In this document: in pieces, positions 51,137 through 60,688 of the stretch
Numbering within the stretch: the stretch's first letter is position 1
How the letters are laid out: every line of letters begins with the position of its first letter
Notes under the pieces: generated by a model
What the model was told of the DNA's origin: nothing
Databases searched by the model: none
Seen by the model: only the letters and a program-made list of their open reading frames with translations
Source of the DNA: an uncultured Eubacteriales bacterium
GTDB lineage: Bacteria > Bacillota > Clostridia > Christensenellales > Aristaeellaceae
Direction: 5' to 3'
Assembly: GCA_902765395.1 (NCBI GenBank)
Contig: CACWZP010000014.1
Location: forward strand, 1-64,000
Length of the DNA: 64,000 bases
Translations under genes and position numbers: made by a program

Positions 51137-51179
51137 GGGATTATACAAATACAGGGCGGACGCTTCCGCGCCCGCCCTG
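51137..51179 (-). terminator. Terminator of the dipeptidase gene
   Basis: CAGGGCGG pairs with CCGCCCTG with three further inner GCG pairs; the minus-strand tail TGTATTTG is only partly U-rich. Confidence 0.65.
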
Positions 51180-51196
51180 CTGACAGTCCCCTTGCA

Positions 51197-52660
51197 TCAA
51201 TTGTCTGCCCGGTTGTAGCCGTTCTTCATGTGCTCCGTGGCGTCCAGCAGTACCTTGTTCAGCGTTGAGATGGTCTGCTCCTTCGCCATGGCGCACAGCT
51301 TCCGGTTAGCCTCCTTGGCCAGGGAGGAATCGCCGCTTTCCGCTATCTTCTTATCGTATTCCAGGATCAGCTGGCGTCCCTTGGTGGCCACGGCGTTCTG
51401 ATAGCGCTCGATGTGCTGGATGCTGGTGGCGTAATGGGCGTCCGCCAGCGCGGCGATCAGCCGGCTGCCCCAGTAGAAAGTGTCGGTGGAGGTATCCAGC
51501 GTCACGCTGCTCAGGTAGCCCGGCAGGCTGGGCACGTTGGCGTACACCGGCAGCATGGCGTCGAAGGTGGTGGAGCCGAAGCAGATCCACTCCACGCCCT
51601 TGACGGCGTCCGGCGCGTCCGGCCGGATCTGGCAGATGGAGGTGACGCCGGTGCGGTTGATGCCGATGGAGCGGTACATGCCGCGCTTGCCGGTGTCCTG
51701 GCTGGAATAGGGGTTGAAGGGCGTGCCCTGGAAGTGGCCGGAGAGCAGGTACTTCACGTCCTCCGCGGCCAGCTTGCGATCCGGCACCAGCGCCCAGGGA
51801 ATGTTGTCGCTCTCGGGGTTGAACTCGGCGTTGGGGCCATCCCAGCGGTGGCTGCAGGGCGTCAGGTACCGTCCCATGAACCAGGCACGGGGCGTGTTGT
51901 AGATGTGGTCCATGTCGGTGTGGGAGCCGAACACGTCCCGGGGGTTGAATGCGCCGTTCTGGTTGAGGTCCAGGTGGTTTTCGGCGATGAATTCGCGCAG
52001 GTCTGCCGAGCACAGGTGCGCCTTCTTCGCGCCAAAGGCGTCGTCCAGGTCAAAGGCGTCCATGCCGAACTGGTTGGGCGCGATCACCACCATGTCGTCC
52101 GGCACGCGGCGGGCCATCCAGTGGTGGCCGCCGATGGTCTCCATCCACCAGATTTCATTGGAATCATTGAAGGCGATGCCGTTGGACTCATAGGTGCCGT
52201 ACTGCTCCAGCAGCGCGCCCAGGCGCTCCACGCCCTCCCGGGCGGTATGGATGTAGGGCAGCACCAGCACCAGGAAGTCCTCCTCGCCGATGCCGCCGGG
52301 CACGTCCTTCTCCCGGCGGGTCTTGGCCTTCTGATACTCCACCAGCGGGTCCGCCGCAAGCACGCGGGGGTTAGAGGTGATGGTCTCGGTGGCGGTCATG
52401 CCCACGTTCACTGCGTTGATGCCCGTGGCGGCCCAGATGCCGTCCTTTTTGTCCACGTTGGGGCAGGCGGTGTAGCGCATGGGTTCCCCGGGCAGGTCGA
52501 TCTCCAGGTGGGAGTTGACGCCCCTGTATTTACGGGGCTGGTCCTTCGGCTCCACCACGATGAGCTTCTTCACGTCGATGTGCCCGTCGTCGGTGCGGGC
52601 GATCATGGTGGAACGGTCGTTGCTGGCGTCTCTGCCAACCAATACGGTGGTGCAAGGCAT
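51197..52660 (-). CDS. C69-family dipeptidase (PepD-like)
   Basis: The 487-residue Ntn-hydrolase begins MPCTTVLVGRDAS, with the catalytic Cys at position 3, which becomes N-terminal after processing. RTDDGH, VNVGMTATET, WWMETIGGHHW and TPRAWFMGRYLTP match the C69 family of dipeptidases. No signal peptide is seen, so it acts in the cytosol on imported dipeptides. It has its own promoter. Confidence 0.94.
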   Translation of the reverse strand: MPCTTVLVGRDASNDRSTMIARTDDGHIDVKKLIVVEPKDQPRKYRGVNSHLEIDLPGEPMRYTACPNVDKKDGIWAATGINAVNVGMTATETITSNPRVLAADPLVEYQKAKTRREKDVPGGIGEEDFLVLVLPYIHTAREGVERLGALLEQYGTYESNGIAFNDSNEIWWMETIGGHHWMARRVPDDMVVIAPNQFGMDAFDLDDAFGAKKAHLCSADLREFIAENHLDLNQNGAFNPRDVFGSHTDMDHIYNTPRAWFMGRYLTPCSHRWDGPNAEFNPESDNIPWALVPDRKLAAEDVKYLLSGHFQGTPFNPYSSQDTGKRGMYRSIGINRTGVTSICQIRPDAPDAVKGVEWICFGSTTFDAMLPVYANVPSLPGYLSSVTLDTSTDTFYWGSRLIAALADAHYATSIQHIERYQNAVATKGRQLILEYDKKIAESGDSSLAKEANRKLCAMAKEQTISTLNKVLLDATEHMKNGYNRADN

Positions 52661-52695
52661 GGTGGGTAGTCCCCTTTCGTTTATTCACTGGGGTT

Positions 52696-52724
52696 ATTCT
52701 ACACCAACCGAGGGAAAATGGCAA
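52696..52724 (-). promoter_or_regulatory. Sigma-A promoter of the dipeptidase gene
   Basis: TTGCCA (52719-52724), 17 bp, TAGAAT (52696-52701), read leftward. Confidence 0.75.
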
Positions 52725-52763
52725 CAAAAAAATGCGGGAAGTGCGCACCGTGAAGAAAAGAGC

Positions 52764-52842
52764 AGATTCTTCGGCTTCGGCTGCGCCTCCGCTCAGAATG
52801 ACAGCGACAGCGAGCGCATCATCCTGAGCGGAGAGAAGAAAC
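52764..52842. repeat. Interspersed palindromic repeat
   Basis: CTCCGCTCAGAATGA (52787-52801) pairs with TCATCCTGAGCGGAG (52819-52833), flanked by GATTCTTC and GAAGAA. It resembles the dispersed GATTCTTCG...CAGAATGAC repeats common in Firmicutes intergenic DNA. The rest of 52725-52889 holds nothing else recognised. Confidence 0.6.
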
Positions 52843-52889
52843 ACATGCGATTTTCCGACATCATGTCATTGGGCGGCCGCGCCCTCTTT

Positions 52890-53576
52890 TCAATTCAAAT
52901 GCTTTCGTCCCGCCGGCTCGAACACGTACCGGTTCTCCCCCAGCACGTAGGCCGGGGCCGGCGCGGGCTCGCCGTCGGCGGCCTCCAGCGTGAAGCAGGA
53001 CACCTCGTAGGCGTTGCGGGACAGGTATTCCCCGCTCTCCAGCAGCTTCTGGTACTCCCTGGACTGCAGCCGCCCCGTCAGCCGCACCCGGTCGCCCACG
53101 TTGAAGCGGGAGGCGTACTGGGCGTTGCGTCCCCAGGCGATGCAGGGGATGTAGTCGCTCTTGCCGAAGGCGCGGTTCACGGCCAGCATCATATCGCAGA
53201 TCTCCCGGCCAAAGGGCGTGGAGCGATAGACGGGCGGCTTGCACAGCGCGCCGGTGAGCGAGACCTTGTTCAGCGTGTCGTTGTCCGGCGACGGCGCGAT
53301 GCTCTGGGCAAACAGCGTGACCATCAGCCGCCCGGCGCCCTCCACCACCTTGTTGTAGGAGCGCACCTGGCCGGTCATCACCAGCTGCACGTCCTCCTGG
53401 GGCAGCATGCCCATCAGCTTGCCGGGAATGGTCACCGGCAGGCGGTCCACCGCCCCCGACAGCCGCTTTACCAGCAGTGTTCCGGTGTAAAACGGCTCGT
53501 TCATTACCTCGTGGCTCAATTCCAGGCCGCCCTCCAGGCGGCCCACCGCTATGATTCGGTTGTTTGGATTTTCCAT
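52890..53576 (-). CDS. SSB-like protein with two OB-fold regions
   Basis: The 228-residue protein has an N-terminal OB-like region (about 5-105, RIIAVGRLEGG to GAGRLMVTLFAQ) and a second region with clear single-stranded DNA-binding protein character (KVSLTGALCKPPVYRSTPFGREI, CIAWGRNAQYASRFNVGDRVRLTGRLQSREY). It lacks the acidic SSB tip that recruits repair partners and ends in a basic RKHLN. It is therefore unlikely to be the main replication SSB and may be a PriB-like or recombination accessory protein. GGAGGG precedes the ATG at 53576. It lies next to dinB. Confidence 0.8.
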   Translation of the reverse strand: MENPNNRIIAVGRLEGGLELSHEVMNEPFYTGTLLVKRLSGAVDRLPVTIPGKLMGMLPQEDVQLVMTGQVRSYNKVVEGAGRLMVTLFAQSIAPSPDNDTLNKVSLTGALCKPPVYRSTPFGREICDMMLAVNRAFGKSDYIPCIAWGRNAQYASRFNVGDRVRLTGRLQSREYQKLLESGEYLSRNAYEVSCFTLEAADGEPAPAPAYVLGENRYVFEPAGRKHLN

Positions 53577-53646
53577 CGTATCCCTCCGGTTTTGGGTGTT
53601 TTTCGATATAATATATGTGCGGATGTCCCGTTTGATGATACCCCGC

Positions 53647-53898
53647 TCAAATTTCCCCGGGCGCGTCCTTCGCCTCCACGAACCAGCGGCCCTCGTCCTC
53701 GAACAGGTACACCTCCCGGCTCCGCACCCGGCAGGTGTAGCGGACGCCCTGGCCGCCCACCTTGGTGGAGGCGGCGCGGCGGGTGTCCAGCAGCCGGTCC
53801 ACGGAAAAGCTGCGGCCATCCTCCCAGTAGATGCGCAGGGGGCAGACCTTCCCCGTCTCGTCCACGTCCACCAGCACGCGCACATAGGCCCGATGCAC
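53647..53898 (-). CDS. Conserved small protein next to DinB
   Basis: The 83-residue protein contains RIYWEDGRSFSVDRLLDTRRAAS, GGQGVRYTCRV and a YLFEDEGRWFVE end, a beta-rich pattern known from small uncharacterised proteins beside DNA polymerase IV in clostridia. GGAGG precedes the ATG. It lies 108 bp after dinB in the same direction and may be part of the SOS transcript. Function is unknown. Confidence 0.78.
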   Translation of the reverse strand: MHRAYVRVLVDVDETGKVCPLRIYWEDGRSFSVDRLLDTRRAASTKVGGQGVRYTCRVRSREVYLFEDEGRWFVEAKDAPGEI

Positions 53899-54006
53899 AG
53901 TCGATCCCTCCTTGCTCGATTCTCTCCGTGCTCCCCGCTCCCGGATTGCCCCGCTTTCGCCGCCAAAGGCGCCCTTGCAGGGGGCGGCGCGAAGCGTCCG
54001 GGAAGC

Positions 54007-55239
54007 TTATCCATTTTTCCACCCCACCGGGTGGATGGTGTGGTCGTCCCGGGGGTTGATCGCCCCGAACTCCCGGCAGCCGATCAGGCACGCCCGCTGG
54101 ATGGCGTAGTGGCCGAACCGGCGGCGAATGTCCCCCACGGTGTTCTCCAGGTCGTAGCGTCGCTCGCGCCCGGCGTCCGGGAACATGGTCAGCTGCGCGT
54201 CTCCATCGGCAAATTCCAGGTCAGACACGCTGACGCCCAGGCTCCGGATGGGCTTTTCCCAGTGGCAGTGTGCCCGGAGCAGCTCCATCGCGCAGCTGCA
54301 GATCTCCGACGCCAGCGCCGTGGCAGTGGGCAGCTTGCGCTGCACGCCGAAGCTCGACAGGTCGCAGTCCCGCACCCCAAGGCTCACCACCCGGCCCATC
54401 AGCCCCTGCTCCCGCAGACGCTCGGCCACGCTCTCCGAAAGCAGCATCAGCACCATGTGGGCGTCCTGCTCGTCGGCGATGTCCCGGGGCGTGGTGGTGC
54501 TGTTGCCCACGCTCTTCACCGGCACGCTCTCGTCCGCCTCCATCACCGGCGTGCGATCCAGGCCGTTGGCGAAGATCCACAGCATCTCGCCGTTCTTGCC
54601 CAGGGCCGCGCGCATCTCGTTCGGGTCGCAGCGGGCGATATCGCCGATGGTGCGCAGGTTGCGCTTCAACAGCCTGCGCCGGGTGGCCGGGCCCACGAAC
54701 AGCAGATCCGCCGCCGGCAGCGGCCAGACCAGCTGCCTGTAATTCTGCGGCGTGATGACGGTGGTGGCGTCGGGCTTTTTCATGTCGCTGCCCAGCTTGG
54801 CGAAGATCTTGTTGAAGGACACCCCCACCGACAGCGTCAGCCCCAGCTCCTCCCTGGCCCGCCGGCGCAGCTCGTCGGCGATCTCCGGGCCGCTCATCCT
54901 GTGGCCGGTCACGTCCAGCCAGCACTCGTCCAGGCCAAACGGCTCGATGCGGAAGGTGTAGTTCGCGTAGATCTCCTTCATCATCCTGGAAAAGCGCTGG
55001 TAGCGGCCGTAGCTGGGCGGCATCACCACCAGCCCCGGGCACTTCTGCTTCGCCTGCCAGATGGCCTCGCCCGTCTGGATGCCCGCCGCCTTGGCCAGCA
55101 TGTTCTTGGCCAGCACGATGCCGTGCCGTGCCTCGGGGTCGCCGCAAACCGCCATGGGTACCTTCTTCAGCCGGGGCTCGTAGACGCACTCCACGCTGGC
55201 ATAGAAGTTGTTCAGGTCGCTGTGCAGTATGGTCCGCAT
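54007..55239 (-). CDS. dinB: DNA polymerase IV (Y-family)
   Basis: The 410-residue translesion polymerase has the N-terminal Asp motif (ILHSDLNNFYASVE), the catalytic pair in PFGLDECWLDVTG (usually SxDEAxLD), the helix-hairpin-helix (LRTIGDIARCDPNEM) and the little-finger domain. It copies damaged DNA with low fidelity. A LexA box and a strong promoter lie upstream, so it should be SOS-induced. Confidence 0.95.
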   Translation of the reverse strand: MRTILHSDLNNFYASVECVYEPRLKKVPMAVCGDPEARHGIVLAKNMLAKAAGIQTGEAIWQAKQKCPGLVVMPPSYGRYQRFSRMMKEIYANYTFRIEPFGLDECWLDVTGHRMSGPEIADELRRRAREELGLTLSVGVSFNKIFAKLGSDMKKPDATTVITPQNYRQLVWPLPAADLLFVGPATRRRLLKRNLRTIGDIARCDPNEMRAALGKNGEMLWIFANGLDRTPVMEADESVPVKSVGNSTTTPRDIADEQDAHMVLMLLSESVAERLREQGLMGRVVSLGVRDCDLSSFGVQRKLPTATALASEICSCAMELLRAHCHWEKPIRSLGVSVSDLEFADGDAQLTMFPDAGRERRYDLENTVGDIRRRFGHYAIQRACLIGCREFGAINPRDDHTIHPVGWKNG

Positions 55240-55264
55240 GTCCTCGCCCCGCTTCCAATAAATA

Positions 55265-55276
55265 GAACACGTGTTC
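55265..55276 (-). promoter_or_regulatory. LexA (SOS) box of dinB
   Basis: GAACACGTGTTC is a perfect match to the Gram-positive LexA/DinR core GAAC-N4-GTTC. It lies just after the -10 box. A half-match, GAACACGATGTG, lies at about 55321-55332. Confidence 0.88.
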
Positions 55277-55289
55277 GATTTATGAGTAT

Positions 55290-55318
55290 ATTATAGCGTG
55301 CCTCCCCGAAAATTGCAA
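55290..55318 (-). promoter_or_regulatory. Sigma-A promoter of dinB
   Basis: TTGCAA (55313-55318), 17 bp, TATAAT (55290-55295), read leftward. Confidence 0.85.
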
Positions 55319-55368
55319 TCGAACACGATGTGAAAAAAATACGGGCGACGCTTTCGTTAAAAACATGT

Positions 55369-55397
55369 TTGCCTGTTTGGCAATAATGTGTTATAAT
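55369..55397 (+). promoter_or_regulatory. Sigma-A promoter of glgB
   Basis: TTGCCT (55369-55374), 17 bp, TATAAT (55392-55397). An in-frame ATG at 55396 lies inside the -10 box and therefore cannot be the start codon for this promoter. Confidence 0.75.
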
Positions 55398-55434
55398 GGA
55401 AACAGCCTATTATGATACGCGGGAGGTGCTGTTT

Positions 55435-57459
55435 GTGAACAAAGGCAACAAACAGACGCAATACAAGATTCTGTCCATCGACCCCTGGCTGCAGCCCTAT
55501 TATTCCGACATCGCGCTGCGCATGGAGCGCCACGCCAACACCCGCAAGGCCCTGCTGGGCGACATGGCGGATTTGTCCTCCTTTGCCAACGGCTATATGT
55601 ACTATGGCATCCACCGCACGGAGACCGGCTGGGTCTACCGCGAGTGGGCGCCCGGCGCGGACGCGCTGCACCTGATCGGCGATTTCAACGACTGGAACCG
55701 CCAGTCCCATCCGCTGACCCGCCTGCCGGACGGCTCCTGGGAGATCTACCTGGACGGCGAGGATGCCCTGAAGCACAAGCAGCTGATCAAGGTGCAGGTC
55801 ACCAAGAACGGCCAGTCCCGGGACCACATCCCCGCCTACATCCGCCGTGCCGTGCAGGACGAGCAGACCAAGATGTTCAACGGCCAGGTCTGGGCCCCGC
55901 CCCATCCGTTCCAGTGGACGGACGGCGGCTATGGCAAGCGCAAGATCGCCCCGCCCTACATCTACGAGGCCCACATCGGCATGGCCCAGGAGAAGGAAGG
56001 CGTGGGCACCTACCGGGAGTTTGCCGACTTCAACCTGGAGTACATCCACGACCTGGGCTACAACACCGTGCAGCTGATGGCCATCCAGGAGCACCCCTAC
56101 TACGGCTCCTTCGGCTACCAGGTCAGCAACTTCTTCGCGGCCTCCTCCCGCTTCGGCGAGCCGGAGGATTTGAAGTACCTCATCAACAAGGCCCACGAGC
56201 TGGGCATGTACGTGCTGCTGGACGTGGTGCACAGCCACGCATGCGCCAACGCCGACGAGGGCCTGAACGGCTTCGATGGCACCGACACCCAGTACTTCCT
56301 GCCCGGCGACCGCGGCTGGCACCCCGCCTGGGAGACGCGCCTGTTCGACTACGGCAAGCACGAGGTGCTCCATTTCCTGCTGTCCAATCTGAAGTTCTGG
56401 CTGGAGGAATACCACTTCGACGGCTTCCGCTTCGACGGCGTTACCAGCATGATCTACCAGGATCACGGCCTGGGCTCCAACTTCACCGACTACTCCCAGT
56501 ACTTCGGCCTGAACACCAACGTGGACGCGCTGACCTATTTGCAGCTGGCCAACGAGCTGATCCACGCGGTGAACCCCTTCGCGCTGACCATCGCTGAGGA
56601 AATGAGCGGCATGCCCGGCATGTGCGTGCCCATCCGCTCCGGCGGCATCGGCTTTGACTATCGCCTGTCCATGGGCGTGCCGGACTTCTGGATCAAGCTG
56701 CTGAAGGAATACTCCGACGATCAGTGGGACATGTTCAAGATGTGGTATGAGCTGACCACCCGCCGCCCCCAGGAGAAGAACGTGGGCTACTGCGAATCCC
56801 ACGACCAGGCGCTGGTGGGCGACAAGACGCTGATGTTCTGGCTGGCGGACGCGGAGATGTACACCGGCATGAACAAGAGCTACCACTCCATCATCATCGA
56901 CCGCGCCGTGGCCCTGCACAAGATGATCCGCTTCATAACGCTGACCCTGGGCAGCGACGGCTATCTCAACTTCATGGGCAATGAGTTCGGCCACCCGGAG
57001 TGGATCGACTTCCCCCGCGAGGGCAACGGCTGGAGCTACAAGTACGCCCGGCGGCAGTGGTCGCTGGTGCAGAACGGCATGCTGAAATACGAGTGGCTGG
57101 CCAACTTCGACAAGGCCATGCTGAAGTTCAGCCGCAAGTACCGGGTACTGAACAAGACGGACACGGTGAACCTGTGGATCGACCAGCCCGGCAAGATCAT
57201 CGCCTTCTCCAAGGGCGGGCTGGTGTACGTGTTCAACTTCCATCCCACCTATTCCCCCACCGATTTCTTCCTGCCCACCCACTCCGTGGGCGAGGGCAAG
57301 TACAAGGTGATCTTCTCCACCGACGACATCGACTTCGGCGGCATGGACCGCACCAGCAAGGACTACGTGTACTACACCAAGTTCGTCGAGGGCAAGGGCA
57401 CGGGCTTCGAGATCTACATCCCCTGCCGCACCGCCATCGTGTTCAAGAAGATCGACTGA
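55435..57459 (+). CDS. glgB: 1,4-alpha-glucan branching enzyme, eukaryote-type (GH13_8)
   Basis: The 674-residue enzyme makes alpha-1,6 branches in glycogen. It has an N-terminal CBM48-like domain (WVYREWAPGADALHLIGDFN), a GH13 barrel with SFGYQVSNFFAASSRFG, LLDVVHSHA, the nucleophile Asp in GFRFDGVTSM, the acid Glu in TIAEEMSGMPG and ESHDQALVGDK, and a C-terminal beta domain. The wording of these motifs matches animal and plant branching enzymes rather than typical bacterial GlgB. The GTG at 55435 has GGGAGG eight bases upstream. No other glycogen gene is adjacent. Confidence 0.93.
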   Translation: MNKGNKQTQYKILSIDPWLQPYYSDIALRMERHANTRKALLGDMADLSSFANGYMYYGIHRTETGWVYREWAPGADALHLIGDFNDWNRQSHPLTRLPDGSWEIYLDGEDALKHKQLIKVQVTKNGQSRDHIPAYIRRAVQDEQTKMFNGQVWAPPHPFQWTDGGYGKRKIAPPYIYEAHIGMAQEKEGVGTYREFADFNLEYIHDLGYNTVQLMAIQEHPYYGSFGYQVSNFFAASSRFGEPEDLKYLINKAHELGMYVLLDVVHSHACANADEGLNGFDGTDTQYFLPGDRGWHPAWETRLFDYGKHEVLHFLLSNLKFWLEEYHFDGFRFDGVTSMIYQDHGLGSNFTDYSQYFGLNTNVDALTYLQLANELIHAVNPFALTIAEEMSGMPGMCVPIRSGGIGFDYRLSMGVPDFWIKLLKEYSDDQWDMFKMWYELTTRRPQEKNVGYCESHDQALVGDKTLMFWLADAEMYTGMNKSYHSIIIDRAVALHKMIRFITLTLGSDGYLNFMGNEFGHPEWIDFPREGNGWSYKYARRQWSLVQNGMLKYEWLANFDKAMLKFSRKYRVLNKTDTVNLWIDQPGKIIAFSKGGLVYVFNFHPTYSPTDFFLPTHSVGEGKYKVIFSTDDIDFGGMDRTSKDYVYYTKFVEGKGTGFEIYIPCRTAIVFKKID

Positions 57460-57473
57460 AGGATAGCCGAGGA

Positions 57474-57619
57474 ACCGGATTGCCACGTCGGCTGCTGACG
57501 CAGCCTCCTCGCAACGACGCTGTATGGCGGCGCCGCGCAGTGCTATGCACAAGGCGTATACAATGCAGCTGCCTGCCATGTCATTGCGAGGAGCGAAGCG
57601 ACGTGGCAATCCGGTTTTT
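57474..57619. repeat. Large interspersed inverted repeat (MITE-like)
   Basis: ACCGGATTGCCACGTCG (57474-57490) and CGACGTGGCAATCCGGT (57599-57615) are perfect 17-bp inverted ends. Inside, CCTCCTCGCAACGAC and GTCATTGCGAGGAGCGAAGCG continue the symmetry. This is the widely dispersed type of palindromic element built around ATTGCCACGTCGC and CTCGCAATGAC. It follows glgB and ends in TTTTT, so it may double as terminator. Confidence 0.75.
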
Positions 57620-57643
57620 CCTGCTCTTGGAAGGCATGACAAA

Positions 57644-57672
57644 GGGCCGCCTCAGATGTGAGGCGGCCCCTT
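57644..57672 (-). terminator. gpmA terminator
   Basis: GGGCCGCCTCA pairs with TGAGGCGGCCC around a four-base loop; the minus-strand tail is TTTGTC. Confidence 0.85.
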
Positions 57673-57684
57673 GATTCGTTTTTC

Positions 57685-58431
57685 TTACTTCTTCTTGCCC
57701 TGGTTCGCCACGGCTTCCATCTTGGCCTTCAGCGCTTCCTGGTCGCCCAGGTAGTAGTGCTTGATGACCTTGAAGTCGTCGTCAAACTCGTACACCAGCG
57801 GGGTGCCGGTGGGGATGTTGACGGAGATGATCTCCTCGGCGGTCAGGTTGTCGAAGTACTTCACCAGCGCGCGCAGGCTGTTGCCGTGGGCGGCGATGAT
57901 GACGCGCTTGCCGGCCTTCATGTCGGGCTTGATGACCTCTTCAAAGTAGGGCACGGCGCGCTCGATGGTGGTCTCCAGGCTCTCGTTGGCGGGCAGCAGG
58001 GCCTTGTCAACGTCGCGATACATGGGCTGGTTCACGGCGGAGCGCTCGTCCGTCTCCTCCAGGGCCGGCGGCTTGATGTCGAAGCTGCGGCGCCAGATCT
58101 TCACCTGGTCCTCACCGTACTTCTCGGCGGTCTCGCTCTTGTTCAGGCCCTGCAGGGCGCCGTAGTGGCGCTCGTTCAGCTTCCAGGTCTTGATGACCGG
58201 CAGCCAGGCGCGGTCCATCTCGTCCAGCACATGGTACAGCGTGTGGATGGCGCGCTTGAGGTAAGAGGTGTAGCACACGTCGAAGTCATAGCCCTCGGCC
58301 TTCAGCAGACGGCCCGCGGCCTTGGCTTCCTCGTGGCCCTTCTCGCTCAGGTCCACGTCGGTCCAGCCGGTGAACAGGTTCAGCTTGTTCCACTCGCTTT
58401 CGCCATGGCGAACCAAAACCAGTTTCATCAT
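57685..58431 (-). CDS. gpmA: 2,3-bisphosphoglycerate-dependent phosphoglycerate mutase
   Basis: The 248-residue enzyme interconverts 3- and 2-phosphoglycerate. The catalytic histidine motif is VRHGESEWN at about residues 7-15, with [20 protein letters not shown] and the second His in [10 protein letters not shown]. It lies 30 bp after tpiA and completes a pgk-tpiA-gpmA glycolytic run. Confidence 0.96.
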   Translation of the reverse strand: MMKLVLVRHGESEWNKLNLFTGWTDVDLSEKGHEEAKAAGRLLKAEGYDFDVCYTSYLKRAIHTLYHVLDEMDRAWLPVIKTWKLNERHYGALQGLNKSETAEKYGEDQVKIWRRSFDIKPPALEETDERSAVNQPMYRDVDKALLPANESLETTIERAVPYFEEVIKPDMKAGKRVIIAAHGNSLRALVKYFDNLTAEEIISVNIPTGTPLVYEFDDDFKVIKHYYLGDQEALKAKMEAVANQGKKK

Positions 58432-58461
58432 GGGAATCTACCTCCTATTTTGCGTGATAAA

Positions 58462-59208
58462 TCAGAAGTTCACGACCTGCGCGAAGTCCTCGGCCTTGAG
58501 GGACGCGCCGCCGATCAGGCCGCCGTCGATCTCCGGCTGAGCCATCAGGCCCTTCACGTTGGAGCCTTTCATGCTGCCGCCGTACTGGATGCGGATCTTG
58601 GCCGCGGCTTCCTCGCCGAACTTGGCGGCGATGGCCTTGCGGATGACGCCGATGGTCTCGTTCGCCTGCTCGTCGGTGGCAGTCAGGCCGGTGCCGATGG
58701 CCCACACGGGCTCATAGGCGATCACGACGTTGTCCAGCTCCTCGGCGGTCAGGCCGTGCAGCGCCATCTGGGTCTGATAGGTGACGATCATGTCGGTATA
58801 GCCGGCTTCGCGCTCGTCCTTCATCTCGCCCACGCAAACGATGGCCTTCAGGCCGGCCTTCACGGCCGCGACGGTGCGCAGGTTGACGGTCTTGTCGGTC
58901 TCGCCGAAGTACTGGCGGCGCTCGGAGTGGCCGATGATGACGTACTCGCAGCCAGCGGCCTTGAGCATGTCGGCGGACAGCTCGCCGGTATAGGCGCCGG
59001 AGGCCTTGAAGTGGACGTTCTGGGCGCCCAGCTTGATGTTGGTGCCCTCGATGACGGGCTTGACGGCCGCGAAATTCACGGCGGGGGTGCAGACGACCAC
59101 GTCACACTTGGCGTCCTTCACCAGGGGAATCAGGTCCCGGACCAGCTGGGCCGCCTCTTCGGGCGTCTTGTTCATCTTCCAGTTGCCGGCGATAATGGGC
59201 TTGCGCAT
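58462..59208 (-). CDS. tpiA: Triosephosphate isomerase
   Basis: The 248-residue barrel enzyme has the active-site Lys in GNWKMNK, the His in IGHSERRQYFGE, the Glu in YEPVWAIGTG and the phosphate loop GGLIGGASL. The ATG is set by GAGGAG eight bases upstream; the frame stays open above it but that is intergenic. Middle gene of pgk-tpiA-gpmA. Confidence 0.97.
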   Translation of the reverse strand: MRKPIIAGNWKMNKTPEEAAQLVRDLIPLVKDAKCDVVVCTPAVNFAAVKPVIEGTNIKLGAQNVHFKASGAYTGELSADMLKAAGCEYVIIGHSERRQYFGETDKTVNLRTVAAVKAGLKAIVCVGEMKDEREAGYTDMIVTYQTQMALHGLTAEELDNVVIAYEPVWAIGTGLTATDEQANETIGVIRKAIAAKFGEEAAAKIRIQYGGSMKGSNVKGLMAQPEIDGGLIGGASLKAEDFAQVVNF

Positions 59209-59235
59209 GGGAATCTCCTCCATTTCACTGTATTT

Positions 59236-59257
59236 GGCGGGGCGATGCCGCCCCGCC
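59236..59257 (-). other. GC-rich intercistronic hairpin between pgk and tpiA
   Basis: GGCGGGGCG pairs perfectly with CGCCCCGCC around ATGC. No U-tract follows on the minus strand, so it is more likely an mRNA processing or stability element than a terminator. Confidence 0.5.
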
Positions 59258-59272
59258 GTATTGTTCATTGGA

Positions 59273-60463
<1,191 letters not shown>

Positions 60464-60647
60464 AGAGCGTCACTCCTTAATCATATTGATACCCATATTC
60501 TAACACATTCCCGAGGAAATTAAAAGGGGCTTTCGCCCATTCAGCTCTATAAAATTTGCGTTGAATGTGTCCGGATCGGCAAAAACCGCGGCGTTCGACG
60601 GATTACTCTTAACGAAGAAGTGATATACTTACCAATAATACACTTTT

Positions 60648-60673
60648 CCGGGGCGGTTTCCATGCCGCTCCGG
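60648..60673 (+). promoter_or_regulatory. Leader hairpin directly before the ecfA ribosome site
   Basis: CCGGGGCGG pairs with CCGCTCCGG (one G-U pair) around TTTCCATG, two bases before GGAGG. It may stabilise the 5' end or affect translation. The rest of 60464-60647 shows no clear riboswitch. Confidence 0.35.
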
Positions 60674-60688
60674 CGGAGGCCTTTCAGC

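Noticed and set aside
60464-60688. A vitamin riboswitch before the ECF transporter genes
   Set aside because: Only a short hairpin next to the ribosome site is seen; no conserved riboswitch core was recognised, and ATPase/EcfT genes are usually not riboswitch-controlled.
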